From an uncultured Ruminococcus sp. (GTDB lineage: Bacteria > Bacillota > Clostridia > Oscillospirales > Ruminococcaceae): a DNA stretch of 9,544 bases. The notes beneath the pieces were generated by a model. It made no database searches. It saw only the letters and a program-made list of their open reading frames with translations, and had not been told where the DNA came from. The DNA lies in NCBI GenBank assembly GCA_900540005.1, contig UQEM01000098.1, positions 1 through 9,544 on the forward strand. The letters are read 5' to 3'. Below, piece after piece: positions 1 to 6,712 of this stretch. The number at the start of each line of letters is the position of its first letter. Within the stretch, counting starts at the first letter, position 1. The position numbers and the translations under genes were made by a program.

Positions 1-18
1 GGTGGACTGTTTTTTAAG

Positions 19-49
19 AGGGAACGCCCTGCAAGTGAGGGCGTTCCCT
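19..49 (-). terminator. Strong hairpin after the sulfur operon, candidate terminator
   Basis: A perfect 12-bp inverted repeat (AGGGAACGCCCT at 19-30, AGGGCGTTCCCT at 38-49) with a 7-nt loop lies about 31 nt past the cysN stop. The position suits a terminator for the leftward operon. The transcript after the stem reads CTTAAAAAACAG, so the usual U-run is missing. On the opposite strand the stem is followed by TATTAAAAG, also U-poor. It may be a U-poor terminator, a 3'-end stabilising hairpin, or a barrier between convergent genes. Hairpin certain, termination inferred. Confidence 0.55.
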
Positions 50-80
50 TATTAAAAGTATCTCTTTCTTATTGGGTACA

Positions 81-1778
81 TCAGATATATGTGCCTGATA
101 TATATATTTTGCGATAGGTATCAAAGCTGAGCCACTTGCTGAAAAGTTCAGGCAGTGTGCTCTCGCTCGACTTATCATACTCTGCAAGGAACTGCTTGAG
201 TTTGGCGTCATTCTTTGCAAGGACAGCAAAGCCTCTGCCATTGAGAAGCGGAACTGTTCCGTCATAGGTATACTCGTCAATAGGAGCAAGCGCGGTAATT
301 TTCTTATCGCGTACAGTTACGGCAACGCCGTCGCGAAGAACCACAATATCAAAGCTGTCAGGATAGCTGTAGCTCTTACCCGTTGTCGGGATCTCATCGC
401 CGACTGAGTAAACTGTATTTACGGTCTGAGCCTTGAATACGTTATAGCTGTTAACGTCATAGTAGAACTCCTCAAAAATATCGCCGCGCGCACGGAGCTT
501 TCCGTCCGTGAATGCCGCTCTGACAGAGGAATCCTCAGCCTTCTCGCTTACTGCTTCAACAACTCCGCAAGCGGAAGTCATGTTGGTTACACGGTCAATG
601 AGTATAAGCTCGCCGAGAGTCTTGTGGAGCTTGAATCTGTCTGCTGCAATCGCCTCGCTGAGAACTATATCGCAGCGCGCAATGCTGTTCTTTGTGAGCT
701 TATCAGCAGGAATATGCTCGCCCGTATTGATATCAACAGCATAGCGGATAGATGAGAGCACTCCGGGAATAAGCTTTGTTCCGAGCTTTACAAGATAGTC
801 CTTGCCGACTGTAAGCTCGCTGTCGTCCATCCAGAGAAGTGAAACTTCAAGGTGCTTGTAAGCTGCAAGGCTGTCGTCGGTCGTGAGAACACTGCCGCGT
901 GAAACATCGACCTCGCGGTCAAGGGTAATGGTAACAGGCTGACCTGCAAATGCGGTCTTAACCTCCTTATCGGTGACAAAAATGCTCTTTACGGCAACAG
1001 TTTCGCCGCTTGTGATTATCCTTACATTGTCGCCGACCGAGATCGAACCTGCCTCGATCTGACCCTGAAATCCTCGGAATGTGCGGTCAGGGCGGCATAC
1101 TCTCTGAACGGGCATATAGAATTGCTCGCTGCTGTCTGAACTTACATCGACTGTTTCAAGGTATTCGAGAAGTGTTCCGCCGCTGTACCACGGAGTGTGC
1201 TCCGAAACCTTGGTAACGTTGTCGCCCTCAGTTGCCGAAAGCGGAATGACCTTGATATCGCCGAGTGAAAGTTCCTGTGCAAGAGTATCTATATCACGCG
1301 ATATTTCCTCAAAGCGTTCCTGACTGTATCCGACAAGATCCATTTTGTTGACTGCGAAAACATAGTGGCAGATACCCATAAGCGAGCAGATACGCGCGTG
1401 ACGGCGGGTCTGAACGAGAATACCCTGTGAAGCGTCAATGAGAATAACTGCAAGGTCGGCAAAGGAAGCTCCGACTGCCATATTTCTCGTGTACTCCTCG
1501 TGACCGGGAGTATCTGCAACGATAAAACTGCGGTTATCTGTCGTAAAATAGCGGTATGCAACATCTATTGTAATTCCCTGCTCGCGCTCTGCCATGAGTC
1601 CGTCAAGAAGAAGCGAATAGTCGATCTTACCGCTGCGGCTTCCGACCTTGCTGTCAAGCTCAAGAGCCTTTTCCTGATCTGCGTAAATAAGCTTTGCGTC
1701 ATAGAGGATATGTCCGATAAGTGTTGATTTACCGTCATCAACGCTTCCGCAGGTTATGAATTTCAAAAGTCCTTTCAT
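81..1778 (-). CDS. cysN: Sulfate adenylyltransferase subunit 1 (CysN-type GTPase) with extra C-terminal region
   Basis: Regulatory GTPase subunit of the heterodimeric ATP sulfurylase; it couples GTP hydrolysis to APS formation by CysD. The 565-residue protein shows the translational-GTPase signatures in order: P-loop GSVDDGKST (11-19), REQGITID (65-72), DTPGHEEY (89-96), NKMD (144-147) and SATEGD (181-186), followed by EF-Tu-like beta-barrel domains to about residue 410. Plain CysN is about 475 residues; here about 150 more follow. This tail has no second P-loop, so it is not the APS kinase (CysC) domain of CysNC fusions, and I do not recognise it. The ATG at 1778 shares one base with the cysD stop (TGATG) and follows a GGGAGGG ribosome site inside cysD, implying translational coupling. 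It is the last gene of the operon. Confidence 0.93.
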   Translation of the reverse strand: MKGLLKFITCGSVDDGKSTLIGHILYDAKLIYADQEKALELDSKVGSRSGKIDYSLLLDGLMAEREQGITIDVAYRYFTTDNRSFIVADTPGHEEYTRNMAVGASFADLAVILIDASQGILVQTRRHARICSLMGICHYVFAVNKMDLVGYSQERFEEISRDIDTLAQELSLGDIKVIPLSATEGDNVTKVSEHTPWYSGGTLLEYLETVDVSSDSSEQFYMPVQRVCRPDRTFRGFQGQIEAGSISVGDNVRIITSGETVAVKSIFVTDKEVKTAFAGQPVTITLDREVDVSRGSVLTTDDSLAAYKHLEVSLLWMDDSELTVGKDYLVKLGTKLIPGVLSSIRYAVDINTGEHIPADKLTKNSIARCDIVLSEAIAADRFKLHKTLGELILIDRVTNMTSACGVVEAVSEKAEDSSVRAAFTDGKLRARGDIFEEFYYDVNSYNVFKAQTVNTVYSVGDEIPTTGKSYSYPDSFDIVVLRDGVAVTVRDKKITALAPIDEYTYDGTVPLLNGRGFAVLAKNDAKLKQFLAEYDKSSESTLPELFSKWLSFDTYRKIYISGTYI

Positions 1779-2677
1779 CAGAAGTAGCCCTCCCTTTTTC
1801 TGCGCTCCATGCTGCCTGCGGCTTCGTTGTCGATAACTCGCGAGGTACGCTCGGATTCTACACTGCTGAGTGTTTCGTCGATTATTTCGTCAAGTGTTGT
1901 AGCTGTTGATTCAATGCCTCCGGTAAGAGGATAGCAGCCGAGAGTTCTGAATCTTACGGATTTGAGCTGCGGCTTTTCTCCCTCACGGAGCGGGAAACGA
2001 TCGTCATCAACCATGATAAGGTTTCCGTCACGTTCAACAACAGGACGTTCCGCTGCAAAGTAAAGCGGTACAATGTCGATATTCTCGCGCTTGATATACT
2101 GCCAGATGTCCTTTTCAGTCCAGTTGGAGATCGGGAAAACGCGGATACTCTCGCCCTTGTTTATCTTGGTATTATAGAGCTTCCACATCTCGGGACGCTG
2201 ATTCTTCGGATCCCATGCGTGTGAAGCGCTGCGGAATGAGAAAATTCTCTCCTTTGCGCGTGACTTCTCCTCGTCACGTCTGCCGCCGCCGAATGCTGCG
2301 GTAAAACCATACTTGTTGAGCGCCTGTTTGAGCGCCTGAGTTTTCATGATATCGGTGTAAGCTGCGCCGTGGTCGAACGGGTTGATACCGCGCTTTACAC
2401 CGTCCTCGTTTATGTATTCGAGCATTTCAATGCCGAGTTTCTTCGCGGTCTCATCGCGGAACTTTATCATCTCGCGGAACTTCCACGTTGTATTGACGTG
2501 CAGAAACGGAAACGGCGGTTTCTCGGGATAAAAAGCCTTCATTGCAAGGTGGAGCATTACCGAGCTGTCCTTGCCTATCGAATAGAGCATTACGGGTTTT
2601 TCGCACTCTGCGGCAACCTCGCGTATTATGTATATAGCTTCGGCTTCAAGCTCGTCAAGATGTGATAATTCAGCCAT
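1778..2677 (-). CDS. cysD: Sulfate adenylyltransferase subunit 2 (CysD)
   Basis: Catalytic subunit of ATP sulfurylase, making adenosine 5'-phosphosulfate (APS) and pyrophosphate from sulfate and ATP in the cytosol. The 299 residues match the family length (about 300). The N-type ATP-pyrophosphatase loop is SIGKDSSV near residue 33, followed by the family pattern [11 protein letters not shown], the [14 protein letters not shown] stretch, [15 protein letters not shown] and the typical C-terminal ending RKREGYF. The ATG at 2677 has a GAGGAGG ribosome site 6 nt upstream. The gene starts 11 nt after aprB and overlaps cysN by 1 nt. With cysN it feeds APS directly to the AprBA reductase encoded just upstream; no APS kinase or PAPS reductase is visible, so APS rather than PAPS is probably the reduced intermediate. 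Confidence 0.95.
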   Translation of the reverse strand: MAELSHLDELEAEAIYIIREVAAECEKPVMLYSIGKDSSVMLHLAMKAFYPEKPPFPFLHVNTTWKFREMIKFRDETAKKLGIEMLEYINEDGVKRGINPFDHGAAYTDIMKTQALKQALNKYGFTAAFGGGRRDEEKSRAKERIFSFRSASHAWDPKNQRPEMWKLYNTKINKGESIRVFPISNWTEKDIWQYIKRENIDIVPLYFAAERPVVERDGNLIMVDDDRFPLREGEKPQLKSVRFRTLGCYPLTGGIESTATTLDEIIDETLSSVESERTSRVIDNEAAGSMERRKREGYF

Positions 2678-2688
2678 GTTATGCCTCC

Positions 2689-3003
2689 TCAGTATTTATT
2701 CGATTCCTTTCGGTTGACCGCGATGACCTTCGCGGAACCGTCAGAACGTTCAATTATCCAATTTAAAATGTCGCCCTTTTCCTCGGTGTGGACAAGTCCG
2801 CCCATTCCGCCGATATCAGCGCCGAGGTAAAAGCGTATCGCGTAAACGGGACACTCCTTTATGCAGGAAGTACAGCCCCAGCAGTCGCGCGGATATTTTA
2901 TATATGCGCGTTTGTTTTCGTCAAGCTTTATAAGCGTTCCGGGACAAACTTCATGGCATTTTCCGCAGCCAATGCACTTTGATCTGTCAATCATTATGCT
3001 CAT
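2689..3003 (-). CDS. aprB: Adenylylsulfate reductase beta subunit (AprB-type 2x[4Fe-4S] ferredoxin)
   Basis: Electron-carrying partner of AprA. The 104-residue protein has two CxxCxxCxxxC(P) motifs, at C10/C13/C16/C20 and C41/C44/C47/C51, enough for two [4Fe-4S] clusters, followed by a short region (GADIGGMGG, 61-69) and a charged end. Dissimilatory AprB is usually about 150-165 residues with a tail that wraps AprA; this one lacks most of that tail. The start is the ATG at 3003, with a strong GGGAGGAGGT site 7 nt upstream; a second ATG three codons later is less well placed. It overlaps the end of aprA by 17 nt. The assignment to AprB rather than a generic ferredoxin rests largely on adjacency to aprA and cysDN. 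Confidence 0.88.
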   Translation of the reverse strand: MSIMIDRSKCIGCGKCHEVCPGTLIKLDENKRAYIKYPRDCWGCTSCIKECPVYAIRFYLGADIGGMGGLVHTEEKGDILNWIIERSDGSAKVIAVNRKESNKY

Positions 3004-4672
3004 AGACCGTACCTCCTCCCTTTACAATATCGCGCAGAATGATCTTTATCTCGCCGTTTTCAAGGCGGGAATTCACATATTTGTACCAGTTCTTGTCATC
3101 GCGTTCGGGATAGTCAACGTTTTCAGCAAAACTGTGCCAGCGTGTTTCGTGGCGGGCTTTCAGGTGAGCGATAACACTTCGGCATACCGTAAGTCTCTCG
3201 CGCAGTTCGTAGATATACATAAGCTCCTGTAGATCATCGGCGCGGAGCGTATCCGAAAGCTTGTAAAGCTGTGCAATTTTGAGATCCGCGATCTCAAGCT
3301 GTTTTTCGTTGAAGCGATAGTCGCAGGCGATCCCGCCGGCGTATTTATCCATAACAGTCTGCATAGCCTCCTCAAGCTGTTCCGTTGAATAAACAGGTTC
3401 GCGGTCGTGGGAGAGGAATCTGCTTACCTCCGCCATATGCGCGGAAACGCTTTCCTCACTGAGCTTTACAGGGCTTGAACTTTCAAGGAATTTCAGAACC
3501 GACAGGGCAGCTATCTCGCCTTCTGCAAGTGCGCCTGTGACGTATTTCTGCGGAGCTCCGCCTGCAACATCTCCTGCGGCATACAGTCCGTGGATAGTTG
3601 TTGCTCTCGCGGTATCTACCCAGTAGCCGCTCGCGGTATGACCGCCTACTATATACGGCTCTGTTCCCTCGATCTCAACATTCTGCTGGGACGGCATTCT
3701 GCCGCTCTCTATCCATTTGAGCGTCTGTGAGGGCGCCATATTGAGGTACGCTTTCAGCAGCGATTCGTCCTGCTCTGTGCTTATCCCCTCAGTCCTGAGG
3801 TAGCAGGGGCCTCTGCCCTCGTGATTTTCATTTACAGTTCCGTAAACTCTCTCCGACGTGGTAAGACCGTACTTCTGTTCGTACACCTCACCGAGAGAAT
3901 TCACCTGCTTTGCGCCGACTCCCTGAGCAAGAGTGCCTGTGGGAGCTATGGTGTCCTTACATCTAAGAGCAATGAACCTCATCTCGAACGTGGTCATTTC
4001 CGCTCCGTGGCGGATTCCCATTGCGTAGCCTGCTCCGGTATTGAACGGAGGATACCACATCTTGTGGCGTGAAGAACCGGGATTGTTCGGTTTGTAAAGA
4101 CCGGCTGCTCCGCCTGTCGCAATGATGACGGCATCTGCCTTTATCGCGTAAAATGTATCATTTTCTATCCCGATCCCGAAAGCTCCGTTTATGCGGTTTT
4201 CAGTCACATCATAGTCGATCACATTCACGCGGTTGAGCACCGTGACGTTCGGCAGAGCCTCAACAGCCGCTGCAAGTATCGGCTTTATATTTTCGCCGTT
4301 TATCTTTATATTGCGGTTTCCGCGGGTAACATACTTTCCGTTTTCGTCCTTGAGGATGACCAGTCCGAGCTGTTCAAGCTTTTCGGTAACGGCATTTAGC
4401 CTTTCGGACATTGTAAGCAGCAGGTCCTCACGGACGATCCCTGCCGCGTCATTTTTGCAGTAGTCAACGTAGTCCTGCGGAGTTCTGCCCTCGGTTATGT
4501 ATGCATTGAGAGCATTTACGCCTGCCGCAAGACAGCCGCTTCTTCTTATATGCGCTTTTTCGCATATAAGAACCTTTTTATCCGAATTCGCGGCAAGAGT
4601 CATGGCAGCATAGCAGCCTGCCGTACCTCCGCCGATTATAAGTACATCGGTGCTGATATTTTCTGTTTTCAT
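2987..4672 (-). CDS. aprA: Adenylylsulfate reductase alpha subunit (AprA-type flavoprotein)
   Basis: FAD enzyme that reduces APS to sulfite and AMP, related to the fumarate reductase/succinate dehydrogenase flavoprotein family. The N-terminus has the dinucleotide fold GGGTAG (14-19). Features that point to AprA rather than fumarate reductase are SSRHKMWYPPFNTGAGYAMG (200-219), the MRFIALRCKD segment (231-240; R237 probably matches the substrate-binding Arg of AprA), GGH (343-345; H345 probably matches the active-site His) and the FAD-contacting AAGDVAGGAPQKYVTGALAEG near 365-385. At 561 residues it is shorter than the 620-660 typical of sulfate reducers. It starts 39 nt after the protease gene with only a weak purine-rich ribosome site (GTGAGAG). 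No QmoABC genes are nearby, which with the methionine genes suggests an assimilatory role. Confidence 0.9.
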   Translation of the reverse strand: MKTENISTDVLIIGGGTAGCYAAMTLAANSDKKVLICEKAHIRRSGCLAAGVNALNAYITEGRTPQDYVDYCKNDAAGIVREDLLLTMSERLNAVTEKLEQLGLVILKDENGKYVTRGNRNIKINGENIKPILAAAVEALPNVTVLNRVNVIDYDVTENRINGAFGIGIENDTFYAIKADAVIIATGGAAGLYKPNNPGSSRHKMWYPPFNTGAGYAMGIRHGAEMTTFEMRFIALRCKDTIAPTGTLAQGVGAKQVNSLGEVYEQKYGLTTSERVYGTVNENHEGRGPCYLRTEGISTEQDESLLKAYLNMAPSQTLKWIESGRMPSQQNVEIEGTEPYIVGGHTASGYWVDTARATTIHGLYAAGDVAGGAPQKYVTGALAEGEIAALSVLKFLESSSPVKLSEESVSAHMAEVSRFLSHDREPVYSTEQLEEAMQTVMDKYAGGIACDYRFNEKQLEIADLKIAQLYKLSDTLRADDLQELMYIYELRERLTVCRSVIAHLKARHETRWHSFAENVDYPERDDKNWYKYVNSRLENGEIKIILRDIVKGGGTVYEHND

Positions 4673-4711
4673 GCTCTCACTACACTTTCTGAGTAATTAT
4701 ATACAGCGCTG

Positions 4712-5122
4712 TTATTCTATTACCAGCTCTTCCTTCTGAGCGTCATCACCCTCGATATGGAACGAATTGAGCACGGGAGCATTTTCGTCCATGAGCGAGA
4801 GTATGAGATAACTTGCCCTGCTGTCATAAGCCAGACGCTTATCCTCCTGAGAGGGGCGCGAAGGCGATACGGGGTGGGAATGCCAGTTGCCGAGCGGAAC
4901 AAGTCCGTTCGCGCGCATATCCTTGACTGCGGCAAGCTGTTCCTTCGGGTCAAGAGTGAAATGTTCCTCAGCGTGGTCAACATTTGTAAGAATATAAACC
5001 TTGTCGATCAGCTTGTTTCCGTCCTCTATCCTGCCTGCGATAAGGCCGCAAGCCTCAACGGGAGCTTCTGTCCTTGCATGGGCAAGGATCTTTTCAAAAT
5101 CTGCCTTGTTAAGCTTTATCAT
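4712..5122 (-). CDS. hcyD: JAMM/MPN+ (M67-type) metalloprotease, HcyD/Mec+-like
   Basis: Zinc peptidase of the JAMM family, 136 residues from the chosen start. The full metal-site signature is present: Glu23 (EACG), then H81-S-H83-P with S91 and D94, fitting HxHx7SxxD exactly. Relatives are the Mycobacterium tuberculosis Mec+ protease, which frees cysteine from CysO-cysteine, and Wolinella HcyD, which trims the carrier's C-terminal residue and releases homocysteine from HcyS-homocysteine. Here the likely jobs are removing the carrier's SYGIDE tail and freeing homocysteine. The ATG at 5122 is preferred over one at 5140 because it has a GAGGGA site 8 nt upstream, gives the usual family N-terminus, and makes the classic ATGA overlap with the E1 gene. 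The symbol is by analogy with Wolinella. Confidence 0.87.
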   Translation of the reverse strand: MIKLNKADFEKILAHARTEAPVEACGLIAGRIEDGNKLIDKVYILTNVDHAEEHFTLDPKEQLAAVKDMRANGLVPLGNWHSHPVSPSRPSQEDKRLAYDSRASYLILSLMDENAPVLNSFHIEGDDAQKEELVIE

Positions 5123-5931
5123 AAACCGAGTCCCTCGCATTCAGCCTGTTCATAGTCGATAAGAGTCGTTATTGTGGGATTCTTTCCGCATACGGGGCAG
5201 GTGCTCGTGTCGTGCGGAAGCTTTACCTTGCGGAATTCCATTTTAAGTGCGTCATAGGTGAGAAGATAACCCGTGAGGAGCTCTCCCTGACCGATGATGT
5301 ACTTTACTGCCTCCATAGCCTGAAGGCTTCCGATAACTCCGCCCATAGCTCCGATAACGCCTGCCTGTTTGCAGGTAGGAACAGCGTCCTTCGGAGGCGG
5401 ATCACGGAATACACATCTGTAGCACGGTCCCTGACCCGGAACATAGGTCATGAGCTGACCCTTGAAACGGATAATTCCTGCGTGTGAGAAAGGCTTCTTC
5501 GCCATTACGCAGGCATCGTTAATGAGAAACTTTGCCGGAAAATTATCAGTACCGTCAATAATGAAGTCGTAATCCTTGATTATATCGAGGATATTCTCCG
5601 AAGTGATGAACTCGTGGTAAGTAACTACCTTGACATCGGGATTAATAGCCTCCATTGTCTCTTTCGCGGATTCTACCTTCGGCTTGCCGATGTCGGCAGT
5701 GGTGTGGATCACCTGACGCTGGAGATTGGAGAGGTCTACATCGTCCGCATCTGCAATGCCGATAGTCCCCACGCCTGCTGCTGCAAGATACATTGCCACA
5801 GGAGCACCAAGTCCGCCTGCTCCGATGATGAGGACGCTCGAATTGAGGAGCTTCTTCTGTCCCTTAGCGCCGACCTCCTTGAGGATTATGTGGCGCGAAT
5901 AACGCTCGATCTGCTCATTCGTCAATGCCAT
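5119..5931 (-). CDS. hcyF: MoeB/ThiF/HesA-type carrier-activating E1 enzyme (HcyF-like)
   Basis: ATP-dependent enzyme that adenylates the C-terminal glycine of a ubiquitin-fold sulfur carrier so that sulfide can displace AMP and give a thiocarboxylate. In the 270-residue protein the nucleotide loop GAGGLG is at 37-42, DADDVDLSNLQRQ at 61-73, DGTDNF at 126-131, zinc ligands C170/C173 and C245/C248, and a cysteine at 187 in PTCKQAGVIG, matching the conserved MoeB cysteine. No rhodanese domain is fused, so sulfur probably comes from free sulfide or a separate donor. The ATG at 5931 is chosen over a GTG at 5940, because GGGAGGTGG at 5937-5945 serves the ATG with ideal spacing and would overlap the GTG. 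It overlaps the carrier gene by 17 nt and the protease gene by 4 nt. Confidence 0.9.
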   Translation of the reverse strand: MALTNEQIERYSRHIILKEVGAKGQKKLLNSSVLIIGAGGLGAPVAMYLAAAGVGTIGIADADDVDLSNLQRQVIHTTADIGKPKVESAKETMEAINPDVKVVTYHEFITSENILDIIKDYDFIIDGTDNFPAKFLINDACVMAKKPFSHAGIIRFKGQLMTYVPGQGPCYRCVFRDPPPKDAVPTCKQAGVIGAMGGVIGSLQAMEAVKYIIGQGELLTGYLLTYDALKMEFRKVKLPHDTSTCPVCGKNPTITTLIDYEQAECEGLGL

Positions 5932-6136
5932 AGCTGCCACCTCCCATGAAGTAGAGGAACTCTATGCTGTCACCGTCCTTGATAACGGTTTCAGCAAACT
6001 GTCCGCTCTCTACAAATTCGTCATTTATTGTAACTGTAACGTACTGCGGAGTCTCGACATTCTCGTCGATTACGAGCTGAGCAACGGTGAGTCCGTCTGC
6101 AACTTCCTTTTTAACGCCTGCAACTGTGATAGTCAT
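5915..6136 (-). CDS. hcyS: ThiS/MoaD-like sulfur carrier with post-GGG tail (HcyS-like)
   Basis: Small ubiquitin-fold sulfur carrier of 73 residues. ThiS-like features are the TVAQLV segment (17-22), VTVTINDEFV (33-42), KDGDSIEFLYFMGGG (53-67). Unlike ThiS or MoaD it does not end in Gly-Gly: GGG at 65-67 is followed by SYGIDE and then TGA, so the thiocarboxylate-forming glycine is buried until the tail is cut off. Wolinella HcyS likewise has a residue beyond Gly-Gly, removed by HcyD. The flanking E1 and JAMM genes, and metY in the same operon, favour homocysteine synthesis over thiamine or molybdopterin synthesis; no thi or moa partner is present. The ATG at 6136 has an AAAGGAG site about 8 nt upstream, 13 nt after the thioredoxin stop. 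Confidence 0.88.
   Translation of the reverse strand: MTITVAGVKKEVADGLTVAQLVIDENVETPQYVTVTINDEFVESGQFAETVIKDGDSIEFLYFMGGGSYGIDE
5937..5945 (-). promoter_or_regulatory. Ribosome binding site of the E1 gene, embedded in the carrier's GGG codons
   Basis: On the minus strand this reads GGGAGGTGG and ends about 5 nt before the E1 start ATG at 5931; the GGAGG core ends 8 nt before it. The same bases contain the GGA, GGT and GGC codons of the carrier's Gly65-Gly67. It decides the E1 start at 5931 over the GTG at 5940 and indicates translational coupling of carrier and activating enzyme. Confidence 0.8.
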
Positions 6137-6149
6137 GATAATTTCTCCT

Positions 6150-6467
6150 TTATAATAACTTTTTGATCACTGATTCGATCTCGTCCTGTGAAACTGCGCC
6201 CTCAAGCTTTTCCTTGACTTCTCCGTCCCTGAAGAACAGCAGGGTCGGTGTAGACGTGAGACCGTAGCTCTCTGCCAGCTCTCCGTCATAGAGCACATTT
6301 ATCTTGACAGCCTTTATCTGTCCCTCGTAAGCCTTTTCCACCTTGCTGAGCGTGGGTGAAAGCTTTTTGCAGGGCACACAACTGTCGGAATAAAAGTCCG
6401 CAATAACGGGCTTTTCGGATTCCAGCACCTTTTCGTGGAATGCCTCTGTATTGATACGCTCTGCCAT
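6150..6467 (-). CDS. Thioredoxin-family protein with SCVPC active site
   Basis: Single-domain thioredoxin fold protein of 105 residues, cytosolic (no signal peptide). The redox motif is S29-C30-V31-P32-C33 and the cis-proline is P74 in TSTPT. Classical thioredoxins have WCGPC; the Trp-to-Ser and Gly-to-Val changes suggest altered redox potential or partner choice, so this is probably a dedicated thioredoxin of the sulfur operon rather than the housekeeping one. AprBA does not use thioredoxin, unlike CysH-type reductases, so the partner may be TusA, MetY or another operon protein (inference). The ATG at 6467 shares one base with the tusA stop (TGATG), with AAGGTGGG just upstream. Confidence 0.9.
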   Translation of the reverse strand: MAERINTEAFHEKVLESEKPVIADFYSDSCVPCKKLSPTLSKVEKAYEGQIKAVKINVLYDGELAESYGLTSTPTLLFFRDGEVKEKLEGAVSQDEIESVIKKLL

Positions 6468-6712
6468 CAGTCGCCCACCTTCTTTACAATAAGCTCGTAA
6501 GTACCGTCGCCGTTGTCGTTGAGCTTGAGTATCTTGTGGCCTTCTTCCTTTATGCTTCTCGGAACATTCTGAACAGGCTCGCCGTCATTAAGCCTTATCG
6601 AAAGTATCTCTCCGTCATCAAGTTCTTCAAGAGCGACCTTAGCCTTTACGAAAGTTACGGGGCACACCACATCGGTGATATCCACGGTATCTGCTATGTT
6701 AAAATCAGCCAT
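6467..6712 (-). CDS. tusA: TusA/SirA-family sulfurtransferase
   Basis: Small (81-residue) persulfide carrier of the TusA family. The conserved cysteine is C17 in DVVCPVTFVKAK, near the family's usual position; the second Pro of the CPxP motif is Thr here. The rest has the TusA pattern (DDGEILSIRLNDGEP, 32-46, then the NVPRSIKEEGHKIL helix, 49-62). The ATG at 6712 has GGAGGT 5 nt upstream and overlaps the sulfite reductase stop by 8 nt. A longer in-frame reading to 6856 exists but runs over the reductase gene and has no support. It could pass sulfur from the reductase to the carrier or handle sulfide and persulfide, but the sequence does not show which. Confidence 0.9.
   Translation of the reverse strand: MADFNIADTVDITDVVCPVTFVKAKVALEELDDGEILSIRLNDGEPVQNVPRSIKEEGHKILKLNDNGDGTYELIVKKVGD

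Noticed and set aside
81..545. CysNC fusion with APS kinase
   Set aside because: The extension has the length for part of a CysC domain but no second P-loop (GxSGxGKS-like) or other kinase motif.
2369..2665. Plus-strand open frame of 98 codons inside cysD
   Set aside because: It is antisense to a clearly conserved gene, has no family features and no promoter or ribosome site, so it is a shadow frame.
4696..4701. Possible internal promoter before aprA (TATAAT on the minus strand in the 39-nt gap)
   Set aside because: The best -35 at 17-bp spacing is GGTAAT, a poor match, and there is no extended -10. It could be a weak promoter but is not supported.
5915..6136. Carrier as thiamine ThiS or molybdopterin MoaD
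   Set aside because: No ThiG, ThiH, MoaE or related gene is present; the JAMM protease, metY and the tail after GGG all point to the amino-acid thiocarboxylate route, although a dual role cannot be excluded.
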